Below are positions 44,873 through 54,251 of a stretch of DNA of 64,000 bases, piece by piece. A model generated the notes under the pieces. The model worked only from the letters and a program-made list of their open reading frames with translations, had not been told where the DNA came from and searched no databases. Both the position numbers and the translations under genes were made by a program. Origin of the DNA: Pseudomonadota bacterium (GTDB lineage Bacteria > Pseudomonadota > Alphaproteobacteria > Rhizobiales > Beijerinckiaceae); contig JAEWKH010000002.1 in assembly GCA_023386155.1 (NCBI GenBank), positions 1 to 64,000 on the forward strand. Direction: 5' to 3'. Position 1 is the stretch's first letter. Every line of letters begins with the position of its first letter.

Positions 44873-45352
44873 ATGATCCGCGCCACATCGATCATCCGCC
44901 GCGAAGCCGTCGATCAGGATCGCATCGTCGATGTCATCACCCTCGATCACGGCGACCGGTACCGCCGTCGCATCATGCTCAGTGCCGATGGCGGGACTGC
45001 TTTCCTGCTCGATCTCGATAAGGCCGACGTGCTGGAGGATGGCGACGCCATCCGGCTGGACAGCGGCTGGCTCGTCGAGGTGAGGGCGGCCCCGGAGAAG
45101 CTTGTGGAGATCGCCACCGCCGATCCGCTCGAGCTCCTGACTCTCGCCTGGCATATCGGCAACAGGCACGTGCCGGCGGAGATCGCGCGGGAGGCGATCT
45201 ACATCGCCTACGACCATGTGCTGGTCGACATGCTGCTCGGGCTGGGCGCCAAAGTCGAAATCGTCGAGCGGCCCTTCAGGCCGGTGCGTGGAGCCTATCA
45301 TCATCACGAGCATGGCGGGCATTCGCACCATCACGGGCACGGCCATGGATGA
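44873..45352 (+). CDS. ureE: Urease accessory protein UreE
   Basis: A 159-residue nickel metallochaperone. The N-terminal domain (ITLDHGDRYRRRIMLSADGG) and the metal-binding domain (TLAWHIGNRHVPAEI, with the conserved His) are present. The C-terminus is His-rich (HHHEHGGHSHHHGHGHG), which increases nickel-binding capacity and is seen in many but not all UreE proteins. ATG at 44873 lies one base after the ureC stop. The 3' end overlaps the ureF start by eight bases. Confidence 0.94.
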   Translation: MIRATSIIRREAVDQDRIVDVITLDHGDRYRRRIMLSADGGTAFLLDLDKADVLEDGDAIRLDSGWLVEVRAAPEKLVEIATADPLELLTLAWHIGNRHVPAEIAREAIYIAYDHVLVDMLLGLGAKVEIVERPFRPVRGAYHHHEHGGHSHHHGHGHG

Positions 45353-46046
45353 GGCGCTCACGAACGCACGGGGCGGGGAACGGGAGGAGGCGATCCTGCC
45401 GCTCTTCGCCTGGCTCTCGCCGTCCTATCCGGTCGGATGCTATGCCTATTCTCACACCCTGGAATGGGCCGTGGAGGCTGGCGATGTCGACGACGAGGAA
45501 AGTCTCGTCGCTTGGCTGACCGATCTGCTTGCGCTCGGTCTGGGTCGAAACGATGCCATTCTTCTCGCCCACGCCTACCGGGCCGTGGAGAAGAACGACC
45601 GCGAGAGCCTTGAGAAGGTCAACGAACTCGCTCTGGCCTTCTCCCCCTCCGCCGAGCTTTATCTCGAGACCAGTCAGCAGGGGCGCAGCTTCCTCGACGC
45701 GACGCTTGCCGCATGGCCGTCGCCGCGGCTCTTGGCGCTCGACGGCGATGTCGCCTTTCCCGTCGCGACCGGAATGGCGGCGGCAGCGCATGGCATTCCG
45801 CTGCCGATCACTGCGCAGGCCTATCTCTTCGGGCTCGTCCAGACGCTCGTGTCCGCCGCCATCCGTCTGGCGCCGATCGGTCAGACAGCCGGCATCCGCG
45901 TGTCTGCCGCGCTCGCCGGAACCGTGCAGGATATCGCGCGCCAGGGAGTGACTCTTTCGCTCGACGATATCGGCGGCTCGACCTTCCGCGCCGATCTCGG
46001 TTCCTTCCATCACGAAAATCAATATACGAGGCTTTTCCGCTCATGA
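45345..46046 (+). CDS. ureF: Urease accessory protein UreF
   Basis: About 233 residues from the ATG at 45345 inside the end of ureE. Typical UreF segments are LFAWLSPSYPVGCYAYSHTLE near the N-terminus, LGRNDAILLAHAYRA, and the C-terminal IARQGVTLSLDDIG region. UreF acts with UreD and UreG as the GTPase-gating part of the nickel-insertion complex. Its stop overlaps the ureG start (ATGA). Confidence 0.93.
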   Translation: MDEALTNARGGEREEAILPLFAWLSPSYPVGCYAYSHTLEWAVEAGDVDDEESLVAWLTDLLALGLGRNDAILLAHAYRAVEKNDRESLEKVNELALAFSPSAELYLETSQQGRSFLDATLAAWPSPRLLALDGDVAFPVATGMAAAAHGIPLPITAQAYLFGLVQTLVSAAIRLAPIGQTAGIRVSAALAGTVQDIARQGVTLSLDDIGGSTFRADLGSFHHENQYTRLFRS

Positions 46047-46666
46047 CTTCTCATACGGGACCCCTTCGCGTCGGCATCGGCGGGCCGGTCGGCTCCGGCA
46101 AGACGGCGCTGATGGAAGCGCTCTGCAAGACCCTTCGCGAGCGATACGACATCTGCGCGATCACCAACGACATCTACACCAAGGAGGATGCGCGCCTCCT
46201 GACCGTGGCCGGGGCATTGCCGGTGGAGCGAATCATGGGCGTGGAGACCGGAGGCTGTCCGCATACGGCCATCCGCGAGGATGCCTCCATCAACCTTGCC
46301 GCGATCGCCACCATGCGCAAGCGCTTCCCGGCACTCGACATCGTGCTGGTGGAATCCGGCGGGGACAATCTGGCGGCGACGTTCTCGCCCGAGCTTGCCG
46401 ATCTGACGATCTACGTCATCGACGTGGCCGGAGGCGAGAAGATTCCTCGCAAGGGTGGACCCGGCATCACGCGCTCGGATCTCCTCGTGGTCAACAAGAT
46501 CGATCTCGCGCCTTATGTGGGCGCAGATCTCGCGATCATGGAGGACGACACCAAACGCATGCGCGGCCAGCGGCCCTATGTTTTCAGCAATATCCGCGAC
46601 GGCGTCGGGGTCGACGCCATCGCCAAATTCATCGAGCAGGCCGGCGGCCTGTCGTCAGCAGCCTAA
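46043..46666 (+). CDS. ureG: Urease accessory GTPase UreG
   Basis: A 207-residue SIMIBI-class GTPase. The P-loop GGPVGSGKTAL is at about residues 11-21, the nickel-binding motif is the Cys-x-His-like GGCPHTAIRED (CPH), and the G4-type base-recognition motif is VVNKIDLAP. GTP hydrolysis delivers nickel to urease. ATG overlaps the ureF stop, and it is followed 14 bases later by the HupE/UreJ gene. Confidence 0.96.
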   Translation: MTSHTGPLRVGIGGPVGSGKTALMEALCKTLRERYDICAITNDIYTKEDARLLTVAGALPVERIMGVETGGCPHTAIREDASINLAAIATMRKRFPALDIVLVESGGDNLAATFSPELADLTIYVIDVAGGEKIPRKGGPGITRSDLLVVNKIDLAPYVGADLAIMEDDTKRMRGQRPYVFSNIRDGVGVDAIAKFIEQAGGLSSAA

Positions 46667-46680
46667 AGGGGGATCTCACG

Positions 46681-47247
46681 ATGTTCAGGCGTTCAGCTCT
46701 TGCCACTATCCTGTTAGCGGCGGCGACACCCGCTTTGGCTCATACGGGTGATCATTCGACGTCCGGCTTCCTATCAGGTCTCTCGCATCCTTTTGGCGGC
46801 CTGGATCATGTTCTTGCCATGGCGAGCGTCGGCCTTTTCGCCGTGCTGCTTGGAGGGCGGGCGCTGTGGGCGCTCCCGGCAAGCTTCGTCGGGATGATGC
46901 TGATGGGCGGAATTCTGGGTCTGAGCGGCATTGAGGTTCCCGCCGCTGAACTCGGCATTGTAATGTCTGTCGTTGTTCTGGGAGCTATCGTGGCGTGGGG
47001 ACGGCAATGGCCGATCCAGATTGCGGCTGCGCTCGTCGGCGTCTTTGCGATGTTCCATGGCTATGCCCATGGGGGGGAGGTTCCGGTTGGATCCAACGCA
47101 TCCCTCTACAGCCTCGGCTTTGTCACCGCGAGCGCAATGCTGCATGTACTGGGCATCGCCTTTGGGCTCCTCCTTGATCAAAGGCGATTCAGCCGTCTAG
47201 CAGGTGCCGCTGTTGCAACATCTGGAATCTTTCTTTTTCTCAACTAA
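46681..47247 (+). CDS. ureJ: HupE/UreJ family nickel permease
   Basis: A 188-residue protein with a signal peptide (MFRRSALATILLAAATPALA) and about six membrane segments. HPFGGLDHVLAM is the conserved HPxGxDH nickel motif, and MFHGYAHGGEVP carries further His ligands. The family supplies nickel to hydrogenase (HupE) or urease (UreJ); its position at the end of the ure operon points to urease. AAGGGGGA precedes the ATG. A strong hairpin follows immediately. Confidence 0.92.
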   Translation: MFRRSALATILLAAATPALAHTGDHSTSGFLSGLSHPFGGLDHVLAMASVGLFAVLLGGRALWALPASFVGMMLMGGILGLSGIEVPAAELGIVMSVVVLGAIVAWGRQWPIQIAAALVGVFAMFHGYAHGGEVPVGSNASLYSLGFVTASAMLHVLGIAFGLLLDQRRFSRLAGAAVATSGIFLFLN

Positions 47248-47250
47248 TGA

Positions 47251-47286
47251 ATCGGACCCATAAGCGAACTCGCTTATGGGTCCGAT
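47251..47286 (+). terminator. Strong 16-bp hairpin at the end of the urease operon
   Basis: ATCGGACCCATAAGCG at 47251-47266 is perfectly complementary to CGCTTATGGGTCCGAT at 47271-47286 around an AACT loop. It starts four bases after the ureJ stop. No T tract follows on either strand, so it may block exonucleases or end transcription by another route rather than act as a canonical intrinsic terminator. Confidence 0.6.
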
Positions 47287-47321
47287 GCGTCAGCTCAGAG
47301 AGGGATGTCAGTCGGACCTAA

Positions 47322-47526
47322 AGCATCGGACGTGAAAAGTGGATTCCACTTCTATGCTCCATTCCGATGCTTCTTCTCTAGAGCTGTTTCCACTGGCGTG
47401 GAATCACCTCTCTTCTTTGGCTTACCGCATTTTTGACGGCGAACCGGATCCACTTCGCCGAAAAACGCTCTAGGCTTCGCATCGTTCCTCGCGAAAACCG
47501 GATCCACTTTTCGCACGATGCGCTAG
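47322..47526. repeat. Dispersed palindromic repeat element, copy 2
   Basis: About 205 bp of non-coding sequence with internal repeats: GGATCCACTT occurs twice (near 47445 and 47500), each followed by a stretch ending in CTAG, and GTGGATTCCACTTC near 47339 is palindromic. The right end (47505-47526) matches the end of the copy near serA with one mismatch over 22 bases, and the left end resembles that copy too. The convergent gene at 47523 takes its stop codon from the CTAG of this element. Confidence 0.65.
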
Positions 47527-48212
47527 CGTTTTCCGCCACTATTGCCGTGGCCGCTATTGCCGCCACCGTTCCCGGCGGGACCGTCCTGATCGGTGCCATC
47601 TCCATTATTGGATCTGCCGGGATTGGACGAGTCGTTGCCGTCATCGTCATTGCCATGGCCATTGTTGCCGTGACCACCTCTATTACCGCTGCTGGCATTC
47701 CCGCTTCCACCCGTACTGCCGCTTCCACCAGTGCTGCCGCCATCAACGGCCGATCCGCCTGAGCTACTTCCGTTTACACCGCTACGAGTGCCGCCGGCGC
47801 TACCTGCCCCCGAACTGCTGCTATCCGCCACAGCACCGCTACGTTCCGGACTCGCGCTGCCGCCGGCGGTTCCGTTATTGCCGGCACCGGTAGTGCCGCC
47901 ACTGGAGCCGCCACGGACAGGGCTCACAGCCTCCGGACCGACCACACCGCTGTTGCCGATGGATCCGGTCACGGTGTTATCCTGGTCTAAGTCCGTCGGA
48001 CGATCCATTCGGCGCAGGGCTTGAGGCCGGATGGTACAGCGACAGGTTTCCTGACCTCGTATGATGTGGAACCGGCAATTGTAATACATGGAGGCATCAG
48101 GGACCGCAGGCACGCATTGTTGCAGGGTCCTGAGGCTCTGCGCATGGGTTGGGGTTCCAAGGGCGAGGAAGAGGGCAGCGCTGGACAAAGCGAGGACATA
48201 TGAACGCTTCAT
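47523..48212 (-). CDS. Secreted Gly/Ser/Asn-rich low-complexity protein
   Basis: About 229 residues. A signal peptide (MKRSYVLALSSAALFLALG, cleavage near THAQS) is followed by a short domain with four Cys (QQCVPAV, YNCRFHI, ETCRCTI) that ends near residue 65. From about residue 85 onward nearly every residue is Gly, Ser, Asn, Asp, Thr or Ala, ending NSGGKR. Such a tail is probably disordered and extracytoplasmic. ATG at 48212 has AGGTGA upstream. It converges with the urease operon, and the stop lies in the repeat element. No family was recognised. Confidence 0.7.
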   Translation of the reverse strand: MKRSYVLALSSAALFLALGTPTHAQSLRTLQQCVPAVPDASMYYNCRFHIIRGQETCRCTIRPQALRRMDRPTDLDQDNTVTGSIGNSGVVGPEAVSPVRGGSSGGTTGAGNNGTAGGSASPERSGAVADSSSSGAGSAGGTRSGVNGSSSGGSAVDGGSTGGSGSTGGSGNASSGNRGGHGNNGHGNDDDGNDSSNPGRSNNGDGTDQDGPAGNGGGNSGHGNSGGKR

Positions 48213-48277
48213 AGTGTTCACCTAGATAATGCCAATTTTGATGATGAGCCGCATCGATGCAGCTCGCTTGGCTAGAA

Positions 48278-48302
48278 GACGCTGCTTTAGGAATAGTGTT
48301 CC
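48278..48302 (-). promoter_or_regulatory. Possible EcfG-type promoter of the Gly-rich protein gene
   Basis: On the minus strand GGAAC (48302-48298) is followed after 16 bases by CGTC (48281-48278), one mismatch from the general-stress consensus GGAAC-N16/17-CGTT. It lies about 66 bp before the ATG in an AT-rich gap. Confidence 0.25.
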
Positions 48303-48413
48303 GTTATATAGATAAAAAACTCTTCTTCTAGGAATGGGAACTTTATTGAGTTTTTAGCTTTACGGCGGCTGTTCACATTGAAGAGCTTGGCAATATGTCT
48401 GCGCGTGCTTTCA

Positions 48414-49850
48414 TCAGCGGTGGATGATTTTCTCTTCTCTATACGCTTCAGTCATGACGCGGATCTCGGCGAGCTTTGCCTCAAATGCCGACCAGTTATC
48501 GTCCGCAGCAATCGGAGCCCAAAGCGCTTCGACTTCGTCGATCAGCATGGTGCATGGGGTAAGTCGCGTAAAGTAGGAATGATCGAGCCTGATCCGAGGT
48601 AATGGAGCGAAGGCTTCGAGTGCGGCGCGAACGGGTTCGAAGGACGATTCTGCATAAAGATGTGCGGAAGGGCTTTTCTCTACGCGCTGCGTGCTCAGAT
48701 GCCCGCCATACCAGTCGAAGAAGGTCTGCTCGAACGGAGCCTTGCTTTCGTGCAGGAATGTCCACAAGGCTTTCGCAAGAGCTCCATCCTGCTCAAAGCC
48801 TCTCGATTGCAGACCAAGGCGACGCAGAATGGCAGCAGGGAATTCGCGGTGGAGAGCAGGTTCGAATGTCGTCAGCGCCTGCTCAAGTTTGCCTTGCGGG
48901 GCAAGGGGAAGCAGGCATTCCGCCAAGCGGAACAGGTTCCACAAGAGCGTGTCGGGTTGCCGGCCGAAGGCATAAAGGCCGGTCTCGTCGAAATAGGCAG
49001 CCTTGAAACCGGGCTCGTAGACGGGAAGGAAACGCCACGGGCCATAATCGAAACTTTCCCCCGTGATGTTGATGTTGTCGGTGTTGAGCACGCCGTGCAC
49101 GAAGCCTGCTGCCATCCATTGCGCGCCCATGCGGGCCACCCGTCGACAGACCTCTTCCAGAAAAGCGGTTGCGCGGTCCTCCTCTCCCTCACGCCAGATC
49201 GCCGGCATGTAGGCTTGAATGGTGTAGTCGAGCAACTTGCGGAGATTGTCGGTCTCATCCAGGTAGAGCAGACGCTGGAAGGTTCCGATGCGAATGTGGG
49301 AATGGCTGAGCCGCACCAGAACCGACGAGCGGGTGGGGGAGGGCTCGTCGCCACGTTCGAGCTCCTCGCCCGTTTCGATCAGGCTGAAGGACTTCGAGGT
49401 CTCGACCCCAAGCGCTTCGAGCATTTCGGTCGCCAGGATCTCGCGCACCCCGCCCTTCAGGGTCAGGCGACCATCCGCATGGCGTGACCACGGCGTTTGT
49501 CCGCTGCCTTTCGTACCGAGGTCGAGCAGCCTGCCGTCCTGCCCGTCGTGGAGCTGGGCAAAGAGAAAGCCGCGCCCGTCCCCGAGATGCGGGTTGTAGG
49601 TGCGGAACTGGTGGCCGTGGTAGCGCAGGGCGAGAGGTTGCTCGAGACTGCCCGGAAGGGGCGTGAAGCGCCCGAAATGATCGATCCACTCATCGTCGCT
49701 GAGCGATCCGAGACCGACCCGTTCGGCCCAGCGCTGGTTACGATATCGCAGGATGTGCCGAGGGAATGGTGCCGGACTGACGATGTCATAGAAGTCCGAT
49801 CCGAGTTCCCGATGGCGCGTCGAGGCACGATAGGCGGCAGAGGGCGGCAT
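48414..49850 (-). CDS. selO: Protein adenylyltransferase SelO (YdiU family)
   Basis: About 478 residues, a pseudokinase-fold enzyme that transfers AMP to Ser, Thr or Tyr of proteins. Conserved segments are YHGHQFRTYNPHLGDGRGFL (about residues 80-99), DLGTKGSGQTPWSRHADGRL, GGVREILATEMLEALGV, and the catalytic HGVLNTDNINITGESFDYGP with the Asp and Asn metal ligands. The C-terminus ends KIIHR and lacks the Cys or Sec seen in some members, as far as the last ten residues show. ATG at 49850 is preferred; a GTG at 49868 would add six residues. Confidence 0.94.
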   Translation of the reverse strand: MPPSAAYRASTRHRELGSDFYDIVSPAPFPRHILRYRNQRWAERVGLGSLSDDEWIDHFGRFTPLPGSLEQPLALRYHGHQFRTYNPHLGDGRGFLFAQLHDGQDGRLLDLGTKGSGQTPWSRHADGRLTLKGGVREILATEMLEALGVETSKSFSLIETGEELERGDEPSPTRSSVLVRLSHSHIRIGTFQRLLYLDETDNLRKLLDYTIQAYMPAIWREGEEDRATAFLEEVCRRVARMGAQWMAAGFVHGVLNTDNINITGESFDYGPWRFLPVYEPGFKAAYFDETGLYAFGRQPDTLLWNLFRLAECLLPLAPQGKLEQALTTFEPALHREFPAAILRRLGLQSRGFEQDGALAKALWTFLHESKAPFEQTFFDWYGGHLSTQRVEKSPSAHLYAESSFEPVRAALEAFAPLPRIRLDHSYFTRLTPCTMLIDEVEALWAPIAADDNWSAFEAKLAEIRVMTEAYREEKIIHR

Positions 49851-50215
49851 AGACGATATCCCGTTCACTCGGGTTCAATCCCAAGCCGGCCGAAATGTTC
49901 AGAAACGCCGCGGCAGATCAAGACGGCCATGAGCAAGGCCAATGCAGGGTCCGATTGCCGAAGCAGCGAAGGCGATCGGTGAGGAATCGACATTTACAAT
50001 GTTGCAAAAAGCCGTGAATCCGAGCCGTCGTGCCTCTTTGCCCAAAAATTATGCGCGGCGGGCGGGTCGGTAAAAAGTTCTGCCTTTTCCTTGCGTTCCG
50101 CCTCATTGTTCATGCGAGGCAGAGTCACCGTCCCTGCAATTTGCATTTTCGTCTATTGGCTGCGACCGAGAGGTCCCCTAGGATTCTTCCAGCAAAGCAG
50201 ACGGGAGGAAGGTTT
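49851..50215. other. Intergenic region without a recognised gene
   Basis: A 365-bp gap between the divergent selO gene and a small membrane-protein gene. The open frames within it translate to basic, repetitive sequence without a ribosome-binding site. A T-loop-like GGGTTCAATCCC near 49870 has no accompanying tRNA arms. Presumably it holds the promoters of both neighbours. Confidence 0.4.
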
Positions 50216-50416
50216 ATGGCATACAAGGATGTGCTGAGCCTTTGCGGCCGGATTGGGCTGGTCGTGGCTGCGTTCGCGTTCGTCGCCGGAATCGTTGCCG
50301 GTCCTCTTCTTGAAAGGATGTGGTCGTCGCCGCTGACGGTCACGCAGAACAACGATGCGCCTCTTCCGGTGCCGCCCAAGGCTCCCGCCGATCCCCAGGC
50401 AGGCCAGCCGGGCTAA
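50216..50416 (+). CDS. Small single-pass membrane protein of unknown function
   Basis: A 66-residue protein with ATG at 50216 preceded by GAGGAAGG. One hydrophobic segment (GRIGLVVAAFAFVAGIVAG, residues about 9-27) is followed by a polar, Pro/Ala-rich C-terminus (PLPVPPKAPADPQAGQPG) that is probably disordered. The longer open frame upstream is not supported. It is followed 80 bp later by another small gene on the same strand. No family was recognised. Confidence 0.6.
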   Translation: MAYKDVLSLCGRIGLVVAAFAFVAGIVAGPLLERMWSSPLTVTQNNDAPLPVPPKAPADPQAGQPG

Positions 50417-50496
50417 CACCTTTTTAGAGATCTCTGGTTCATAACCCGTCATCGCCGGTGCAGGCAGAGATGCAGCTCGTCTTCGGGAAGGGTGCG

Positions 50497-50871
50497 ATGA
50501 ACAGCGAGTCGCTTTTACGGCAAGAGATCCGTGACTCTCTTGGTTTCGTCCGCAGCATGATCGATCATTATTCCGGCCTCTACTCGGGCGAGAACCTGAC
50601 CCGGGACGTCCTGCGCTTCTGCGACGACATGACGGCCTATGGGGAGCCGAATCCCCGGTTGAAAGAAGCGCGGCGCATTGTCGAGGAGCGCTGCCGTCAG
50701 CTTGCTGGAGCAACCGACCGCTTCGCTCAGCGGGACCCGGCCTCGATCGCGGCCATGCGGGCGCAGGCCGTCGCGGCCATCGACCTGTTCCAGGATGCCG
50801 CCTTCGAATGGCGCAGGACCCGCGCGACCCTTCCGTCCTCGGGGCGCCTGCTGCGCAGGAAAAGTCTTTAA
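50497..50871 (+). CDS. Hypothetical protein
   Basis: About 124 residues from the ATG at 50497, which has GGGAAGGG upstream. It is predicted helical and soluble (SLLRQEIRDSLGFVRSMIDH; later TDRFAQRDPASIAAMRAQAV) with a basic C-terminus (RLLRRKSL). No signal peptide or recognised domain. It converges with the L,D-transpeptidase gene 23 bp away. Confidence 0.62.
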   Translation: MNSESLLRQEIRDSLGFVRSMIDHYSGLYSGENLTRDVLRFCDDMTAYGEPNPRLKEARRIVEERCRQLAGATDRFAQRDPASIAAMRAQAVAAIDLFQDAAFEWRRTRATLPSSGRLLRRKSL

Positions 50872-50894
50872 CGCCCCGTTAAGCATGAGCCGCT

Positions 50895-52247
50895 TTACAG
50901 GCGCTTGGGCCTGATCGAGGCCGTTGCCGGCACATCCACGACCTGAGGCTCCGCCGGCGGTTCGCTTTTCGGGGCATCGAGCCCATAGACATCATCGCGG
51001 AAATGCACCGTGCCGTCCGCCGTCGCATAGCCTGTCAGGTAGACCCACGCGACGGGGACTGGCTTTTCGAGACGGATATCCTGCCGGGCCGCGCTGGCGA
51101 TGGCTGCATCGATCCCTTCTCTCGTCCATGGGCCGGCCTGTCCATTCGTGCCGCGCAGCAGCCATTCGGCGAAGTCGGCGACATCGGCCACGCGGACGCA
51201 GCCTGAGGAATGGAAGCGCGCATCCTGCGCGAAGAGCTGCTTCTTGGGCGTGTCGTGCATGTAGACGGCATGCTTGTTCGGCATGTCGATGCGGATCTGG
51301 CCGAGCGAGTTGATTGCGCCGGGATCCTGCCGCAGCGTGTAGTTCACCGCGTTCTGCGTCGACCAGTCGAGCGCCTTGGGATCGACTTCCTGCCCCTTCG
51401 CATCGAGAATGCGGATCTTCATCTTTTCCAGATAGCCCGGATCCTTCCGGACATGGGGGATGACGTCCTTCTTGATCAGGGAGACGGGCACCGTCCATGT
51501 AGGGTTGAGATTGACGGCCGTGACGCGGGTTTCCACGGTCGGCGAGGGGCGGTCCACCTTGCCGGCGATGGCGACGAAGCGGCGCGCCACCTGCCCGCGC
51601 TCGACCGCTTCCACGGCAGCGGATGGAATGTTCACGACCACGTAACGGTCGCCGAAGGAAAAGGTGGAGCCGGCCAGCCTCTGGGCAGAGGCCGTGAGTT
51701 GCCGGTGGCGCGTGAGAGCCGGAACGTTCAATGCTTCCAGGGTTCGCGCCCGCACGGCGCCGGATTCCGGCAGGCCGTGTCGAGCCTGGAATCGTTTGAC
51801 GGCGCCAGCCAGTTCCGCGTCGAAGACAGGACTCGTGGCGGACGTGTCGGGGAGGTCCCCCGCCAATGCGAGACGCTGCCTCAGCGTCGCGACGAGCGGG
51901 CCCTTGTCGCCCGCCTTCAGAACCGTGCCGGCGGGCAGGGTGGGCCATCCTCCCGCTTCGGCAATGCGCTTATAGGTCCAGGCCGCCCGCATCGTGTTGA
52001 TGAAGGTGTCCGCATCGAGACTGGGGCGCGGATCCTGCGAGATCGAAACCGCAGGCGCGAGCACTGCTGCGTTCGGTCGCAGGCTCTTCCCGGCAGCAGA
52101 TGGAGCCGGGGAGCCCGGCGATGCCTGGGCAGGGGCGGACGGCGGGGCATTTTCGGGAGCCGCCAGGGCGACCGGATTGCCTCCGAGGATGGAGCCGGAG
52201 ACAAGAGCCAGTCCAAGGCAAAGACGTTGAATGTTCCCATAGGTCAT
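50895..52247 (-). CDS. L,D-transpeptidase with peptidoglycan-binding domain (YcbB/LdtD-like)
   Basis: A 450-residue exported enzyme forming 3-3 or protein cross-links in peptidoglycan. A signal peptide (residues 1-29, ending ALA) precedes a Pro/Ala-rich linker, a peptidoglycan-binding domain (about 115-175, GDKGPLVATLRQRLALAGDL) and a YkuD catalytic domain (about 200-345). The active-site region YMHDTPKKQLFAQDARFHSS is followed by GCVRV, with catalytic Cys and the His of the preceding strand. The length and order fit the YcbB type. It is divergent from a small gene at 52439. Confidence 0.92.
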   Translation of the reverse strand: MTYGNIQRLCLGLALVSGSILGGNPVALAAPENAPPSAPAQASPGSPAPSAAGKSLRPNAAVLAPAVSISQDPRPSLDADTFINTMRAAWTYKRIAEAGGWPTLPAGTVLKAGDKGPLVATLRQRLALAGDLPDTSATSPVFDAELAGAVKRFQARHGLPESGAVRARTLEALNVPALTRHRQLTASAQRLAGSTFSFGDRYVVVNIPSAAVEAVERGQVARRFVAIAGKVDRPSPTVETRVTAVNLNPTWTVPVSLIKKDVIPHVRKDPGYLEKMKIRILDAKGQEVDPKALDWSTQNAVNYTLRQDPGAINSLGQIRIDMPNKHAVYMHDTPKKQLFAQDARFHSSGCVRVADVADFAEWLLRGTNGQAGPWTREGIDAAIASAARQDIRLEKPVPVAWVYLTGYATADGTVHFRDDVYGLDAPKSEPPAEPQVVDVPATASIRPKRL

Positions 52248-52438
52248 GTCCAGACTATGGGCGAGGATCGTTTAAAAAAAGCTGCAAAGGTGGGGTGGAA
52301 TAGGGCCGGCTGCAAAGCGTGGAATTGCCGGGCTCTCTCGAACGTGAACCAGGCCCGGATCGGCTCCGGGGCAACGATGCGTGAACGGATCGGGCCTGGC
52401 CGACTTAATATTGAAAATCTCTTGATCGTGAGGAGCCA

Positions 52439-52666
52439 ATGACGTCCGAGGAAATCAAGGAACTGAACGCTGCGCGCGAAAACCTTGTGAAGCGGCGCAG
52501 GGAGATGGCGCGGCAGATTTCCGAGGCGCCGCTCCCTTCCGTCGAGATGGCGGAGGAGCTCACGAAGATCCTCTTGGCGATCGAGGCGCTGGACCGGACC
52601 CTCAACGAGGCGGGCCATCCTTACATGAGCCAAGGGGTCGTCGAGCAACTCCGGGCCGATCGCTGA
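52439..52666 (+). CDS. Small helical hypothetical protein
   Basis: A 75-residue soluble protein with AGGAG four bases before the ATG. The charged heptad-like N-terminus (SEEIKELNAARENLVKRRRE) suggests a coiled coil; the rest is also helical. No recognised domain. It stands between the divergent L,D-transpeptidase gene and a convergent hydrolase gene. Confidence 0.62.
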   Translation: MTSEEIKELNAARENLVKRRREMARQISEAPLPSVEMAEELTKILLAIEALDRTLNEAGHPYMSQGVVEQLRADR

Positions 52667-52719
52667 TTCCGGGGGAATTGATTTCAGCGGGAGCGTAAAC
52701 GTCCTTTTCCGCCTGTCAC

Positions 52720-53541
52720 TTACGCGAACGCTGCCAGCTCCACGAGCATGTCGGTCAGCGGATCGTCCGGGTCGGCGAGTCCGGCGATGACGTCGAAATG
52801 GTGAGCATCCGGCACCTCATGGTACTCCGTTACGACCCCGGCGTGCCCCCATCGTTCGACGACGGTGTGCGACTGGCGCAGGAATTCGCTGCTTTCGGCT
52901 CCGCCGACGACGGCGATGAGGCGGCCGCCCGCAGGCGGGTCCCACTCCAGCGGGCTCATGCGGTGCGCCTCCTCGGGGGTCAGGCCGAGGGCCTTGTTGA
53001 TCGAGGTCAGGACCAGAGGAGGCAGGTCGAACAGGCCCGAGATCGGCATGGCGGCGCGGACGGGAATCCGCAAGGTGGCCGGACGCGCCATGAGGCATGC
53101 CGTCAGATGGCCGCCCGCGGAATGGCCGCTGACGACAAGAGGACGGCTCGTGCGCTCCATGATGAAATTGGCCGCGGCCTCCATTTCGGCAACGATATCG
53201 GCCAGTCTGGCGGCAGGAGCGAGGGTATAGCTCGGAATTGCGACCGTCAGACCGCGTTCGTTGGCGCCGCGGGCCAGGTGGCTGGAGGTCGACTTGTCGA
53301 GCGCCTGCCAGTAGCCGCCATGAATGTACAGCACCACCGGGCGGTCCGCGCCGCCGTCGCGTGGATGGAAGAGATCGAGCCTCTGACGCTCGCCGGGCCC
53401 GTAGGCGAGATCCAGGTCGCAGCGCGCGCTCGCGCGATATGACGCGGAATCCCGCTGCCAGCCCGCGATATGAGCGGGGTGGTCGGGAACGCGTGCCCGG
53501 TTGTTGTACTCGGCCTCGAGGTCGAGTTCCTCGGCTGCCAT
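52720..53541 (-). CDS. Alpha/beta hydrolase, arylformamidase-like
   Basis: A 273-residue hydrolase. The oxyanion motif HGGYW at residues 74-78 (YIHGGYWQALDKS) is the HGGxW signature of eukaryotic-type kynurenine formamidases. The nucleophile is Ser141 in SGHSAGGH, and DAHHFDVI near the C-terminus carries the catalytic His. ATG at 53541 is chosen for the upstream GAGGACAG; it lies 11 bp after the ABC ATPase gene, so it is the last gene of the transporter operon. With aminobenzoate genes nearby, cleavage of N-formylkynurenine or another aryl amide or ester is plausible, but related esterases share the motif. Confidence 0.78.
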   Translation of the reverse strand: MAAEELDLEAEYNNRARVPDHPAHIAGWQRDSASYRASARCDLDLAYGPGERQRLDLFHPRDGGADRPVVLYIHGGYWQALDKSTSSHLARGANERGLTVAIPSYTLAPAARLADIVAEMEAAANFIMERTSRPLVVSGHSAGGHLTACLMARPATLRIPVRAAMPISGLFDLPPLVLTSINKALGLTPEEAHRMSPLEWDPPAGGRLIAVVGGAESSEFLRQSHTVVERWGHAGVVTEYHEVPDAHHFDVIAGLADPDDPLTDMLVELAAFA

Positions 53542-53552
53542 CGCGACTGTCC

Positions 53553-54250
<698 letters not shown>

Positions 54251-54251
<1 letters not shown>

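Noticed and set aside
47523..48000. Repetitive DNA that could suggest a CRISPR array
   Set aside because: The repetition comes from Gly, Ser and Asn codons in a coding frame; there is no regular repeat-spacer structure.
49862..49885. T-loop-like GGGTTCAATCCC that might mark a tRNA
   Set aside because: No acceptor, D or anticodon stems can be formed around it.
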